Below are positions 4,277-12,900 of a DNA stretch of 21,179 nucleotides, one piece after another (position 1 is the first letter of the stretch; each line of letters opens with the position of its first letter). The position numbers were made by a program, and so were the translations under genes. Source of the stretch: a virus; IMG/VR virus record IMGVR_UViG_3300025598_001310, positions 1-21,179 of that record; one strand, written 5' to 3'. The notes under the pieces were generated by a model. The model did no database searches. It saw nothing but the letters and a program-made list of their open reading frames with translations, and was not told the DNA's origin.

Positions 4277-4765
4277 ATGACAGCGATCCTGGCAGTACAT
4301 TCTGATACGAGTTATGCTATCGGCGGTGACGCTGGCGCCTTTGATGAAGGTGGCACGTTAATAGCAACCTCGGCTGAACCGAAGGTCTTTAAGTTTGGCA
4401 ATACCTTAGTGGGCGTAGCCGGTTCGTTCCGGATCATGGAGCTAGTAGCCAAGTCTAACATCGCCGACCCATACAAATTGCGCGACCACCTTATGCAGAT
4501 ACTAGGTCAAGGCAATGATACGTGGAGTGTCCTGCTTGTGAATAGGGATGGTATCTACGAGCTGGGTGAAGATTACTCGGTCATTAAGTTCAAAGAACCT
4601 TATGCGGCTGTTGGCGCTGCGTGTGATATTGCTACAGGTGCGCTGGCTGCTCTCTCGTCTTTCTCTCTGGAGCCTATAGACATGGTCAAGACCGCTATGG
4701 ATGTGACGGAGCATCACTCTACTATGTGCGTTAAACCATTCCGTTTTTTTTATAAAATTTTTTAA
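4277..4765 (+). CDS. Proteasome beta/HslV-like Ntn hydrolase
   Basis: The 162-residue product has the N-terminal nucleophile hydrolase layout of proteasome beta subunits and HslV. Thr2 becomes the N-terminal nucleophile once Met1 is removed. The motif AIGGD puts Asp18 at mature position 17, and EPKVFKF supplies the lysine (K36, equivalent to Lys33). GVAGSFR follows, then VLLVNRDGIYEL and YAAVGAACDIATGAL. All three catalytic positions are present, so it is probably an active peptidase or amidase. It could process virion proteins or degrade host proteins. It has no propeptide and no partner ATPase in the window. The C-terminus reads VKPFRFFYKIF over a run of eight T's, where slippage or a frameshift could alter the end. 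Confidence 0.78.
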   Translation: MTAILAVHSDTSYAIGGDAGAFDEGGTLIATSAEPKVFKFGNTLVGVAGSFRIMELVAKSNIADPYKLRDHLMQILGQGNDTWSVLLVNRDGIYELGEDYSVIKFKEPYAAVGAACDIATGALAALSSFSLEPIDMVKTAMDVTEHHSTMCVKPFRFFYKIF

Positions 4766-4828
4766 GGACATGCACACACACCAATGGATAATTTTAGTCA
4801 ATACAAAAGTTTGGATTTATTGCCATTG

Positions 4829-4850
4829 TGGTATAAGATTTCAGATACCA
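4829..4850 (+). promoter_or_regulatory. Possible promoter with inverted repeat over the -10
   Basis: TGGTATAAG (4829-4837) is an extended -10 element. TTGGAT at 4811-4816 could be a -35 with a short 15-base spacer. The element is half of an inverted repeat, TGGTAT (4829-4834) and ATACCA (4845-4850), that covers the -10 and the expected start, a plausible operator. It would drive the gene at 4910. Confidence 0.4.
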
Positions 4851-4909
4851 CAGGAAGCCACGGGACACAAGTATTCGGGGCCGGTACCAGAAAAATACAA
4901 GGGAGAACA

Positions 4910-5203
4910 ATGAGCGCATTTTTAGATGTGATAGAAGAACTAACACTTCTTCACAATAAGAAGCAAAGTGACTATGGCCGTGCGGTTGACCCGTTTGCCA
5001 ACGTACGCGCTAGTGAGGATTTTGGTGTAGAAGCTTGGATTGGTTGTGCTATTCGCATGAACGACAAGATGCGCCGATTACAGACCGCAGCCCAAGGATC
5101 AACTCTAGCCAATGAAGGCATTGAGGACTCATTTATGGACATGGCGGTGTATAGCATTATTGGTTTAATTCTTTATAGACAACAATATGGTAAGGTAGAA
5201 TAA
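4910..5203 (+). CDS. DUF1599/Nmad1-like (MazG-related) nucleotide-metabolism protein
   Basis: This 97-residue, largely helical protein has conserved-looking blocks HNKKQSDYGRAVDPFANVR, AWIGCAIRMNDKMRRLQ and NEGIEDSFMDMAVY. This matches the family I know as DUF1599 (nucleotide modification associated domain 1), whose acidic residues resemble the metal-binding helices of MazG-type NTP pyrophosphohydrolases. It may trim the nucleotide pool or support DNA modification. I chose the ATG at 4910 because AAGGGAG lies just before it. An upstream in-frame ATG at 4784 would add 42 residues with no conserved look and no ribosome site, across a likely promoter. Its stop overlaps the next ATG. Confidence 0.75.
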   Translation: MSAFLDVIEELTLLHNKKQSDYGRAVDPFANVRASEDFGVEAWIGCAIRMNDKMRRLQTAAQGSTLANEGIEDSFMDMAVYSIIGLILYRQQYGKVE

Positions 5204-5463
5204 TGAAACTAAATATAATCTCAGCACACGTATCAGCATTTATCGCTACAGCGGTATCGGTGTTTACGGTGGTTCACCCAGGGTTCCATGTACCAACGTC
5301 GGTACAGGTAGTGCTCCCATCAGTCTGCGTCATCATTGCAGGAGTTATTGAGGGGTATCACCTAATCACACACCGTCAGTTGCAGTTGCACACTGCTATT
5401 GCACTTGCTTCACAGGTTGCACAGCAAGCTGAAGCGGCTAAGCCAAGTGCCACTAAGTCCTGA
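5203..5463 (+). CDS. Small membrane protein, possible holin
   Basis: This 86-residue protein has two predicted transmembrane helices (about 4-24 and 33-55) joined by a short loop with HPGFHVPTS, and a polar C-terminal tail rich in Gln, Ala and Lys. Length and topology fit class II holins, which permeabilise the membrane for lysis timing. No endolysin is visible next to it, so the assignment is tentative. Other small phage membrane proteins look alike. It starts by TAATG overlap with the preceding gene. Confidence 0.6.
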   Translation: MKLNIISAHVSAFIATAVSVFTVVHPGFHVPTSVQVVLPSVCVIIAGVIEGYHLITHRQLQLHTAIALASQVAQQAEAAKPSATKS

Positions 5464-5707
5464 CGAGTCAAGTCTTTCTTTGTCACTTAGACAATGGCTA
5501 GAACTGAACTTGACACGTTTTTTAACAAACTTGGATCTCCCACAGGATGAGTCGTGGGAGATGCCAGTTGTTGAGGATTTTGTTTTAGTCGTTGCCGCTA
5601 AAGATTATAAAGATGGTGGGGTTGGAGTGTTTTCTATTTCGCCACCTGATTCTTCTTCGTACAGAATACAAGGCTTACTAGCCACGGCACTCAGCAATGG
5701 CAGTTAG
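5447..5707 (+). CDS. Small conserved actinophage-type protein before terminase
   Basis: This 86-residue product, if the GTG at 5447 is used, overlaps the previous gene by 17 bases and the terminase gene by 11. The core VVEDFVLVVAAKDYKDG is followed by VGVFSISPP and a C-terminal helix GLLATALSNG. I recall this DFVLVV...D..DG...VF pattern from small actinophage proteins located near packaging genes, with unknown role. The start is uncertain: TTG at 5399 or 5480 are alternatives and none has a good ribosome site. It occupies the place where a small terminase is often found but shows no HTH. Confidence 0.6.
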   Translation: MPLSPDESSLSLSLRQWLELNLTRFLTNLDLPQDESWEMPVVEDFVLVVAAKDYKDGGVGVFSISPPDSSSYRIQGLLATALSNGS

Positions 5708-7625
5708 CGCGGTACAACGTAAGAAATACTTTGAGGCACGTTCCGCAGGACTTTCGATTGCAGAAGCCTCACGTAAGGCTCGGTTCTCTGAATCGACGGG
5801 ACACCGTGTTGAGAAGGCTGCCCAAACACTTCGCATTAGCGACGATGTGGACACGTCGGCACGTAACTACCGTGAACTCAAGACAGAAGCGAAACTAGAA
5901 GGTCCTAAGCCTTACGACAAACTAAGCGAAGATGCCCAACGTGCCCTAGAGGACTTTGGCTATTTTCGTCAGCGTTACTTTGGACGTATCTCTACACCGT
6001 GGCAGGAAGAAGCCGGTATCGCACTGGTATCACTTCTTGAGTCTGAAGAAAAAGAATACGTGGTTATGAACATGCCACCTGGTTCTGGTAAGACTACGTT
6101 GCTACACGACATTACTTGCTGGATCATTTGTCGTAACCGCAGTATCCGTTTGTTGACTGGTTCTGCGACTATGAGCCTTGCCAAGCGAAACTTGATGCGA
6201 GTAAGGCGTTCACTAGAACGTGTTATTCCTGAACTGGCTGACGATGCACTTAAAGCACGTGGTCTAGCCGTTGACGCTGAAACAACTATGGCACTGGACT
6301 TTGGTCGCTTTAAGCCACTGGAAAAAGAACTTTGGACTAACGAAGCATTTATCGTTATGCAACCAGAGGACTCAGGTGCTATTTCAGAAAAGGAGCCAAC
6401 AGTAAGTGCCTACGGTATGGATAGTGGTTTCATCGGAGGACGCTTCGATGGCTGTTTCTGGGACGACCTTGTGGACCCTCGCAAGATTCGTAGTGCAGAA
6501 CAACGAGAAGCCATGGAAGATTGGTACCAAGACGTTGCAGAATCTCGACTTGAACCTGCAGGTATGCTTGCTCTTATTGGCCAGCGCCTCGCTGCTGACG
6601 ACCTTTATCGATTCGCTCTAGACATGGAGCAACCTCTGGAAGATGAGGAAGAACTACTAGATGAAGGAATGACTGAAGATGAAGTTGAGAAACTTAGGAC
6701 AAACAAGAAATATAAGCACTTGCTTTACAAGGCTCACTATGATGAGCTTTGCGATCCGAGTCACCACAAGAGAACTTCTGATCCGTATCCTACCGGATGC
6801 TTATTGGACCCACGGCGCCTATCTTGGCGAGACATCTCCAACCTCATGTCAAACCGTGGTGAGCGCTTTGCGGTGGTCTATCAGCAAGAGGACTTGGACC
6901 CGTCAGAAGTCTTAGTACGCCACGAGTGGGTATTTGGTCAGGGTGACAACCCAGGGTGCATGGACAAAGACCGAGACATCTGGCAGATACCCCGTGGCAT
7001 CTCAGCCAGCGAGTGCCTGATGGTTGCTACCGCTGACCCTAGTCCGACTAACTACTGGGCTATCCAGTGCTGGCTGTACCACCCAGAGTCCCAGCAACGT
7101 TTCCTGATTGACCTGATTCGCCAAAAGATGGAAGCCAGTAAGTTCTTGGATTACAACATCCATGACGGTAAATACACTGGGGTTATGGAAGAATGGCAGA
7201 ACTTGTCTGAGTCCATGGGATACCCAATTCAGTACTGGATTGTGGAATCTAACGCAGCTCAGCGGTTCATGCTCCAGTACGATTATGTCAAACAATGGCG
7301 CCAAATGCGGTCTGTGGAGATTATTCCCCACAACACAAATGGCATCAATAAATCGGACGAAGCACTGGGTGTGACGGTGTTACAACCCCACTACCGCTTC
7401 GGTCGTGTAAGATTACCTGGTAGGGGTGAAGGAAAAGTTCGCTCTATGAAACTAATTGATGAGGTTACAAAGTACCCTAATGGGTCACGCACAGATGACT
7501 GTGTTATGGCTCAATGGTTTCTAGAGTGGAACATTCCCAACCTCTACATGCCGAAATCGGCAACAGCCCCAGCGTGGCGCCCATCATGGGTGAAGTCGTC
7601 CACCCCTAAGACATTGAGGTTATAA
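5697..7625 (+). CDS. Terminase large subunit (packaging ATPase-nuclease)
   Basis: TerL pumps DNA into the prohead and cuts it. The 642-residue protein has an N-terminal HTH-like segment (about 19-42, SIAEASRKARFSESTGHRVE), Walker A PPGSGKTT at 127-134, Walker B CFWDD at 253-257 and a motif III candidate LIGQRLAADDL at 293-303. The RNase H-fold nuclease residues lie in ATADPSPT (D447), IVESNAAQ (E517) and RTDDCVMAQW (D600/D601). All catalytic positions appear intact. There is no separate small terminase in the window, so the N-terminal HTH may help with DNA recognition. The gene overlaps the preceding one by 11 bases. Confidence 0.95.
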   Translation: MAVSAVQRKKYFEARSAGLSIAEASRKARFSESTGHRVEKAAQTLRISDDVDTSARNYRELKTEAKLEGPKPYDKLSEDAQRALEDFGYFRQRYFGRISTPWQEEAGIALVSLLESEEKEYVVMNMPPGSGKTTLLHDITCWIICRNRSIRLLTGSATMSLAKRNLMRVRRSLERVIPELADDALKARGLAVDAETTMALDFGRFKPLEKELWTNEAFIVMQPEDSGAISEKEPTVSAYGMDSGFIGGRFDGCFWDDLVDPRKIRSAEQREAMEDWYQDVAESRLEPAGMLALIGQRLAADDLYRFALDMEQPLEDEEELLDEGMTEDEVEKLRTNKKYKHLLYKAHYDELCDPSHHKRTSDPYPTGCLLDPRRLSWRDISNLMSNRGERFAVVYQQEDLDPSEVLVRHEWVFGQGDNPGCMDKDRDIWQIPRGISASECLMVATADPSPTNYWAIQCWLYHPESQQRFLIDLIRQKMEASKFLDYNIHDGKYTGVMEEWQNLSESMGYPIQYWIVESNAAQRFMLQYDYVKQWRQMRSVEIIPHNTNGINKSDEALGVTVLQPHYRFGRVRLPGRGEGKVRSMKLIDEVTKYPNGSRTDDCVMAQWFLEWNIPNLYMPKSATAPAWRPSWVKSSTPKTLRL

Positions 7626-9512
7626 GTGGCTCTCTCGTTCGATAATGACAAGGCTGCGGCACAGGTCGTAACCATGTACCAGGAGCGCCGCAAAGACCGC
7701 GGTGGACTCTTTAGCAAGATGGAAGATATCCGTCGTCACTACAACGGCGACATTATCATTCCACTGCCTGAGTTAGATGACATGGAAAAGCCTGCCATTC
7801 CGAACTTGATTGCTCAAGGCATTGACCAGTTTGCTATGCGCGTGGCTTCAGTCATCCCAGACATCTCGTACATGCCAGTACGCCCAGGTATTCAGGTATC
7901 TGAGAATCGTGCCCGTGACCGTCGTCTAGCCAACCTTGGTTGGTGGGACATGAACAAGATGGGTACCAAGTTACGTCGCCGTGCACGTCACCTTACCGCT
8001 TACGGTATGAGTGCTGTAACTATCTCACCAGTGTCGGTCTACCACGACGACCAGCGTGACATTCCTCACTGGCGCGTGCGTAACCCACTTTCTACGTACC
8101 CTGCACCAATGCTTGATCCAGACTCAATGGAGCCAGCAGACTGCATCTTCGTTGACCGCCGACCACTTGGCTGGTTGAAGGAAAACTACCCAGCACAGAT
8201 GGCTATCTTGTACCGTGGTGAAAAGGGCGACCACGACATGTTTGAAGTGTTGGAGTACATGGACGCTAACGAAACTGTGCTTATTGCCGTTGGTGCTGAA
8301 AAGCCAAAGGCAAGTGCATACAGCACTGAGACAGGCAAGGGAATCGCTACGCACATTATCTTGGAGCGCATCCCTAACCGTGCAGAGGTAAGCCCAGTAG
8401 TTATTGCTGGACGTATCACACTAGACCGCCTACAGGGTCAGTTTGACCAGATGCTTGGAACCTACCAGCGTATGGCTAAACTAGATGCCTTAGACATGAT
8501 TGCTCGTTTCCGCAACGTGTTCCCAGATGAGTGGATTGTCAGCACAAGCAACTCTCCATCATCACCTCGTATTATTCAAGAAGCTAATGGTAAAGAAGGA
8601 ATCCGTGGAGTCGTTGACAAGGGACAAGTACAAATCACACACTTGCAGCCAGGTTCAACCACAAACGACGCACTTGACCGGATGGAACGCGCTCAGCGAC
8701 TCACAGGTGGAATCCCTGCAGAGTTTGGTGGGGAATCACCAAGCAACGTCCGTACAGCTCGTCGAGGTGAAATGGTCATGTCGAACACCGTTGACATGCC
8801 TATTCAAGAATATCAGGAAATCTTCGCTAACTCACTAGAAGCAGAGAACCGTCGTGCGGTAAAGATCATGAAGGCTTACTACGGTAAGAAGCCAAGCATG
8901 TTCTTCTTTGGTAACGACGGCAAGATTACTCACCCTGACTACACGCCAAACGAAACATTCGAAACGGACTTGTCATACGTCAAGTACTCAATGCCTGGTT
9001 CAGACGTAAATGGCATGGTAGTCGCCATTGGTCAACGTGTCGGAACTGGTATTATGTCTACACAGACAGCCCGTGAGATGGACCCAGCGATTGAGGACCC
9101 GATTCGTGAACGTGATCAAGTTGAAATTGAAGGACTACGCAAGGCGCTTCTTGCTGGCCTTGAACAACAGGCGTCGCAAGGAAGTCTTGACCCCAACGTT
9201 ATTGCTGAAATCGCAATGGCTAAGGCAGAGCGACACGTCACTCTTGAAGCCGCGGTTGCTAAAGTCCACAAAGAAATGCAAGCGAAGCAAGCCGAGCAAG
9301 CAAACCAGCAACAGCAAATGCAACAGCAAATGCAGCAAGGTGGACAGCCACCAGAAGTTCAGGCAGAGTCACAGCCTGGTATCGGCGTATCGCCAGACAA
9401 CCCTGCTGGAACGCCTATCGCACCACCGCCAGCCGGAGCACAGAACTTGAGTGCTATGTTGTCAACATTGAAGCGTCCACCAGCTCCAGCCGGTGCCGCA
9501 CCAGGGATGTAA
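7626..9512 (+). CDS. Portal protein
   Basis: This 628-residue protein lies directly after TerL and matches the head-to-tail portal by position, size and features. It has early helices with an aromatic YNGD motif, a region with RARHLTAYGMSAVTISPV, and a later segment around GGIPAEFGGESPSNVRTARRGE typical of portal stem and clip regions. The C-terminal ~80 residues are Gln-rich (QANQQQQMQQQMQQ) then Pro/Ala-rich and likely disordered. Start is GTG at 7626 with GAGG six to seven bases upstream, right after the TerL stop. Function: dodecameric channel for DNA passage. Confidence 0.88.
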   Translation: MALSFDNDKAAAQVVTMYQERRKDRGGLFSKMEDIRRHYNGDIIIPLPELDDMEKPAIPNLIAQGIDQFAMRVASVIPDISYMPVRPGIQVSENRARDRRLANLGWWDMNKMGTKLRRRARHLTAYGMSAVTISPVSVYHDDQRDIPHWRVRNPLSTYPAPMLDPDSMEPADCIFVDRRPLGWLKENYPAQMAILYRGEKGDHDMFEVLEYMDANETVLIAVGAEKPKASAYSTETGKGIATHIILERIPNRAEVSPVVIAGRITLDRLQGQFDQMLGTYQRMAKLDALDMIARFRNVFPDEWIVSTSNSPSSPRIIQEANGKEGIRGVVDKGQVQITHLQPGSTTNDALDRMERAQRLTGGIPAEFGGESPSNVRTARRGEMVMSNTVDMPIQEYQEIFANSLEAENRRAVKIMKAYYGKKPSMFFFGNDGKITHPDYTPNETFETDLSYVKYSMPGSDVNGMVVAIGQRVGTGIMSTQTAREMDPAIEDPIRERDQVEIEGLRKALLAGLEQQASQGSLDPNVIAEIAMAKAERHVTLEAAVAKVHKEMQAKQAEQANQQQQMQQQMQQGGQPPEVQAESQPGIGVSPDNPAGTPIAPPPAGAQNLSAMLSTLKRPPAPAGAAPGM

Positions 9513-9515
9513 TAG

Positions 9516-9983
9516 ATGCCACGTACAGGTAGAGGTGGCGCCCGTGAGGGAACGCCAGGAACAGCATACGGAAACCGTACTGACCTTAACGCAGCAATGC
9601 CAGTTCAAGCCGCGACTGGTCAAGGCTACGGAGAAGCAGGTGCACAACAGGCTGCTCAACGTGCAATACCCGTAGCACCACAACAGGTATCGGTTGCGCC
9701 AGCGCAAGCACCAGCACAAGCAGCGCCAGCACAACCAACAACGATTACTGGTCAGATGCCATCATTGCCATCTTACCCAGGTGAATTAAAATTTGACCAT
9801 CCCACTGATCGACCAGATGAACCAATTACAGCAGGATTGCCTATTGGCGATGGTGCTGGTCCAGAAGCAATGCACACATTTACTCCTACAGTTGGAAGAA
9901 GTTTAGACATGATGGCCAGTGCTCCAGGTGCTTCAGCAATGTTAATGGACTTAGCACGGGCGGCTAGAAACATAGGTCTATAA
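9516..9983 (+). CDS. Low-complexity virion-module protein
   Basis: This 155-residue protein starts with a basic Gly/Arg stretch (RGGAREGTPGTAYGNRTDL) of a type I have seen in actinophage head modules. A Gln/Ala/Pro-rich middle with repeats of APAQ follows, and then a more ordinary C-terminal part (SLDMMASAPGASAMLMDLARA) with a hydrophobic helix. It sits between portal and the giant protein, and its stop overlaps the giant gene start. It may be a minor head protein or an assembly helper. Base composition turns more AT-rich near 9780, inside this gene. Confidence 0.7.
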   Translation: MPRTGRGGAREGTPGTAYGNRTDLNAAMPVQAATGQGYGEAGAQQAAQRAIPVAPQQVSVAPAQAPAQAAPAQPTTITGQMPSLPSYPGELKFDHPTDRPDEPITAGLPIGDGAGPEAMHTFTPTVGRSLDMMASAPGASAMLMDLARAARNIGL

Positions 9984-12900
9984 TGCCTTACGGACTTGGT
10001 TCAGCAACAGGAGCTAATGATTATCTCTCTAATGTTAATAACCCTAATTGGTACATTGATAATCTTGTTAAAAACAATCCTACGTTAAAAGCAGACCCGT
10101 ATTTAGTCACGTCTTTAACGCAACAATTCAAAGATTCTACTAACCCAGCTCAATTAGCACATTCAACTTTGATGGCTAAATATTTGCACGGTACCGCAGA
10201 TCAAATTGGTCTTTCTAATTTGTACCCAAGACCCGACACAATTAATGATGCTCCTGCATACCGAGCACCTGACAAAGCATGGCAAAGGGCTAACAGTACA
10301 GGTAATTGGTTTTCACAACTTCTGCAACCAGTAGGCAATGTTTTAGGTAGCGCCATTGGTGGTTTTGTTGGTGCAATTTCAACTCCTGAAGCTGGAAAGC
10401 AAGTAGGTAATTTTTGGAGAGCAGCACCTAGTGATATTGCAGGTGGGCTTGCTACCAATGTTGCCAAACTTGGAATTACTGCTAACCGTGTTGTTGGAGG
10501 AAACCTTAATGCTATTAACGCTGGCAAGGGGGGATTACCTGCATGGCAATGGCAAGACCCATTGTATTTGGGTCAAGCAATTCATCAAACATTAAGCGAC
10601 GTTGGTAAATTGCCTTTTATCGCTGATGCATACATGACTAATTTGAAATCTCAAATTAACAAAAATGGTATTGGTACTGCATTGGCTCAACAATATGGCA
10701 ATCTTCTTAGCGGTTATCTTGTTGGTGGTGCTTTGGGCGCTGCTGGTGGAGAAGGCGGAACAGTACTTGACGCTGCCGCTCAAGCAGGAGAAACCGCTTC
10801 TGCTCAAGACGCTCAAATAATTGAATCTTTGACACAAAAATTAAAAACAGAAGGTTCTCTCACGCCAGAAGAACAGGCTGCTTTAGAAAAAACCAAACAA
10901 GACCTTTTGACTCGCGACCCAAATGCGCTTCACAAATCTGCATATCAAAATGGCATAAATGAATTTAAGACTCAGTACCCAATAGAGCATGGCATCCTTG
11001 AACAAGACTTGGCTCGTGGTTCAATTACTCAACAAGAATATGATCAGGCTATTGCCAAAGGCATTTCTAGTGAATCACAGCCAGCCTTTAATGCTGCTTC
11101 AGAAGCAATTAATAGTGAACAAGCAGTTACTAGCGCCGCTCAAGATGCTATTCAAGCAAGCAAATTAAACGCTTCGGACGCTACGTTTAGAAAAATTGCT
11201 GAACTAGCAACGTATCCAGTTGCCATTCCACTTAAAGGTCTTGGAGCAATAGCTCGTACACTTGGAAGCACGCCAGCACAAATAACGTATCTTCTTGGTG
11301 CACTTCAAGCACAAAACAATCCGGAAGATGCTTACATCTGGCAGTTGGCTGAACAGGGCAAAGTGCTTAACGCTGATGGCACAACACAAGACCTTGGCAT
11401 TGAAATTGCTAACTCACTTGGCATTGACGGTATGTGGGGTACGTCTGTACGTGACCTTGTAGACGTTGGTCTTAAATGGATTGTTGATGATCCTATTGCT
11501 GCTTTTTCTCGTATTGTAAAAGAATCCCGTGGCGTTTACGGAATGACTGGCGTACTTAATAAATGGTTTAGTGGTACTGGTATTAGAGAAGTAGGCGACG
11601 TAGAACGTGCTTACGCACAATATTCCAGCGTTCGACGTGCCGTTAGTTGGATTGCTACACATGGAGCTGCGGCAATTAATCAACGATTTGGTGCTTTGTT
11701 TCTAGGTCCAAAACTTATTGAAAAATTAGCAGCAGCACAAACGGATTCTCAAGTTCTTGCAGTTCTTGAAGAAGCATCACAAGCAATTAACATGGTTGAC
11801 CGCGTTACCACTATGCCATCTATGAGTTGGTACACTTTGGCTAAGACTGGCTTAACAGGAGAAGTTGGAAAAGAATTTTCTACTATTGCCGATGCTCTTG
11901 CTTCGCCGATTATGCCAACTGACAAAATGATTGAAGCCATTGAAAAAGAAACTGGCGTTGATATTACTCCTCACGATGTTGGTTACGCCGCCGGTGGTGT
12001 TGCCGAACGAGCAAAGATTCTTTTAAGTCAACGCCTTCGCCGTCAATTTTCAATGAAACAAATGATTATTGAAAGTGGTCGTGTTACTGACCGTGAATTA
12101 GTTGTTGGCTCAGTACGCAGCGCCGAGGGTATTCGTAAGTTTTTAGTTAATAACTTTATGAGTCACGATTTTGCAAACATGGTTACTGATCAATTAATTC
12201 GATACGGTGATGACCCTGTTAAATGGAATAACATTTACAACAATGCTATGCGTATTTCTCTTTACCGTCGCATGCTTGCTTCAACTGCTCATTCTGATTT
12301 TGGAATCTTTGCTGATGTCATGGGACCAGAAATTGATGACAAAATTTATCAGTACACAGGTGTAACTGGTGGTGGGACTTCGCTGGATGAAGCTTTGGTT
12401 GCTGACCCCAACACAGCATCAGACCGTACCATTGACCCTGAAACTGGTAAGATGCATAATTCTGCAGTAGACGATAAACAACTTGGTAGACGCATGCTTC
12501 CTAACGAACGAAACATGAGGATGCTTTCACGAGAGATTGCTAAAGTTGCTCAAAACGTTAATAAATCTGGTGGAGATGATTTACTTCGTAGTGCAGAAAA
12601 AGACTTTGAAGTTTACCGTCAGTTGGCTCACACTGCCAACGTTGAAGCAGAAACGTACCTTAAGAATTTTGTACCCGAAGATCGTTCTGAATTTGCAACT
12701 ATAGAAGAAAAAGTAACGGAAACTTTACCAACTGAAATACCTAAGTCTGAGTTTTACCACGGATCATCTACTGAAATAAGTGGTGTTCTTGGAGATGGCA
12801 TTGGAGAAGGACGTGCCGCACAAAATCTTTTTGGTCCTGGTTTTTATACTACAGATAATCCTGAAATTGCTCGCAGTTACACGGGTAAGGGTGCAAAGGG

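Noticed and set aside
4784-4909. Upstream extension of the DUF1599-like gene
   Set aside because: The ATG at 4784 has no ribosome site, and the added 42 residues cover a likely promoter and inverted repeat.
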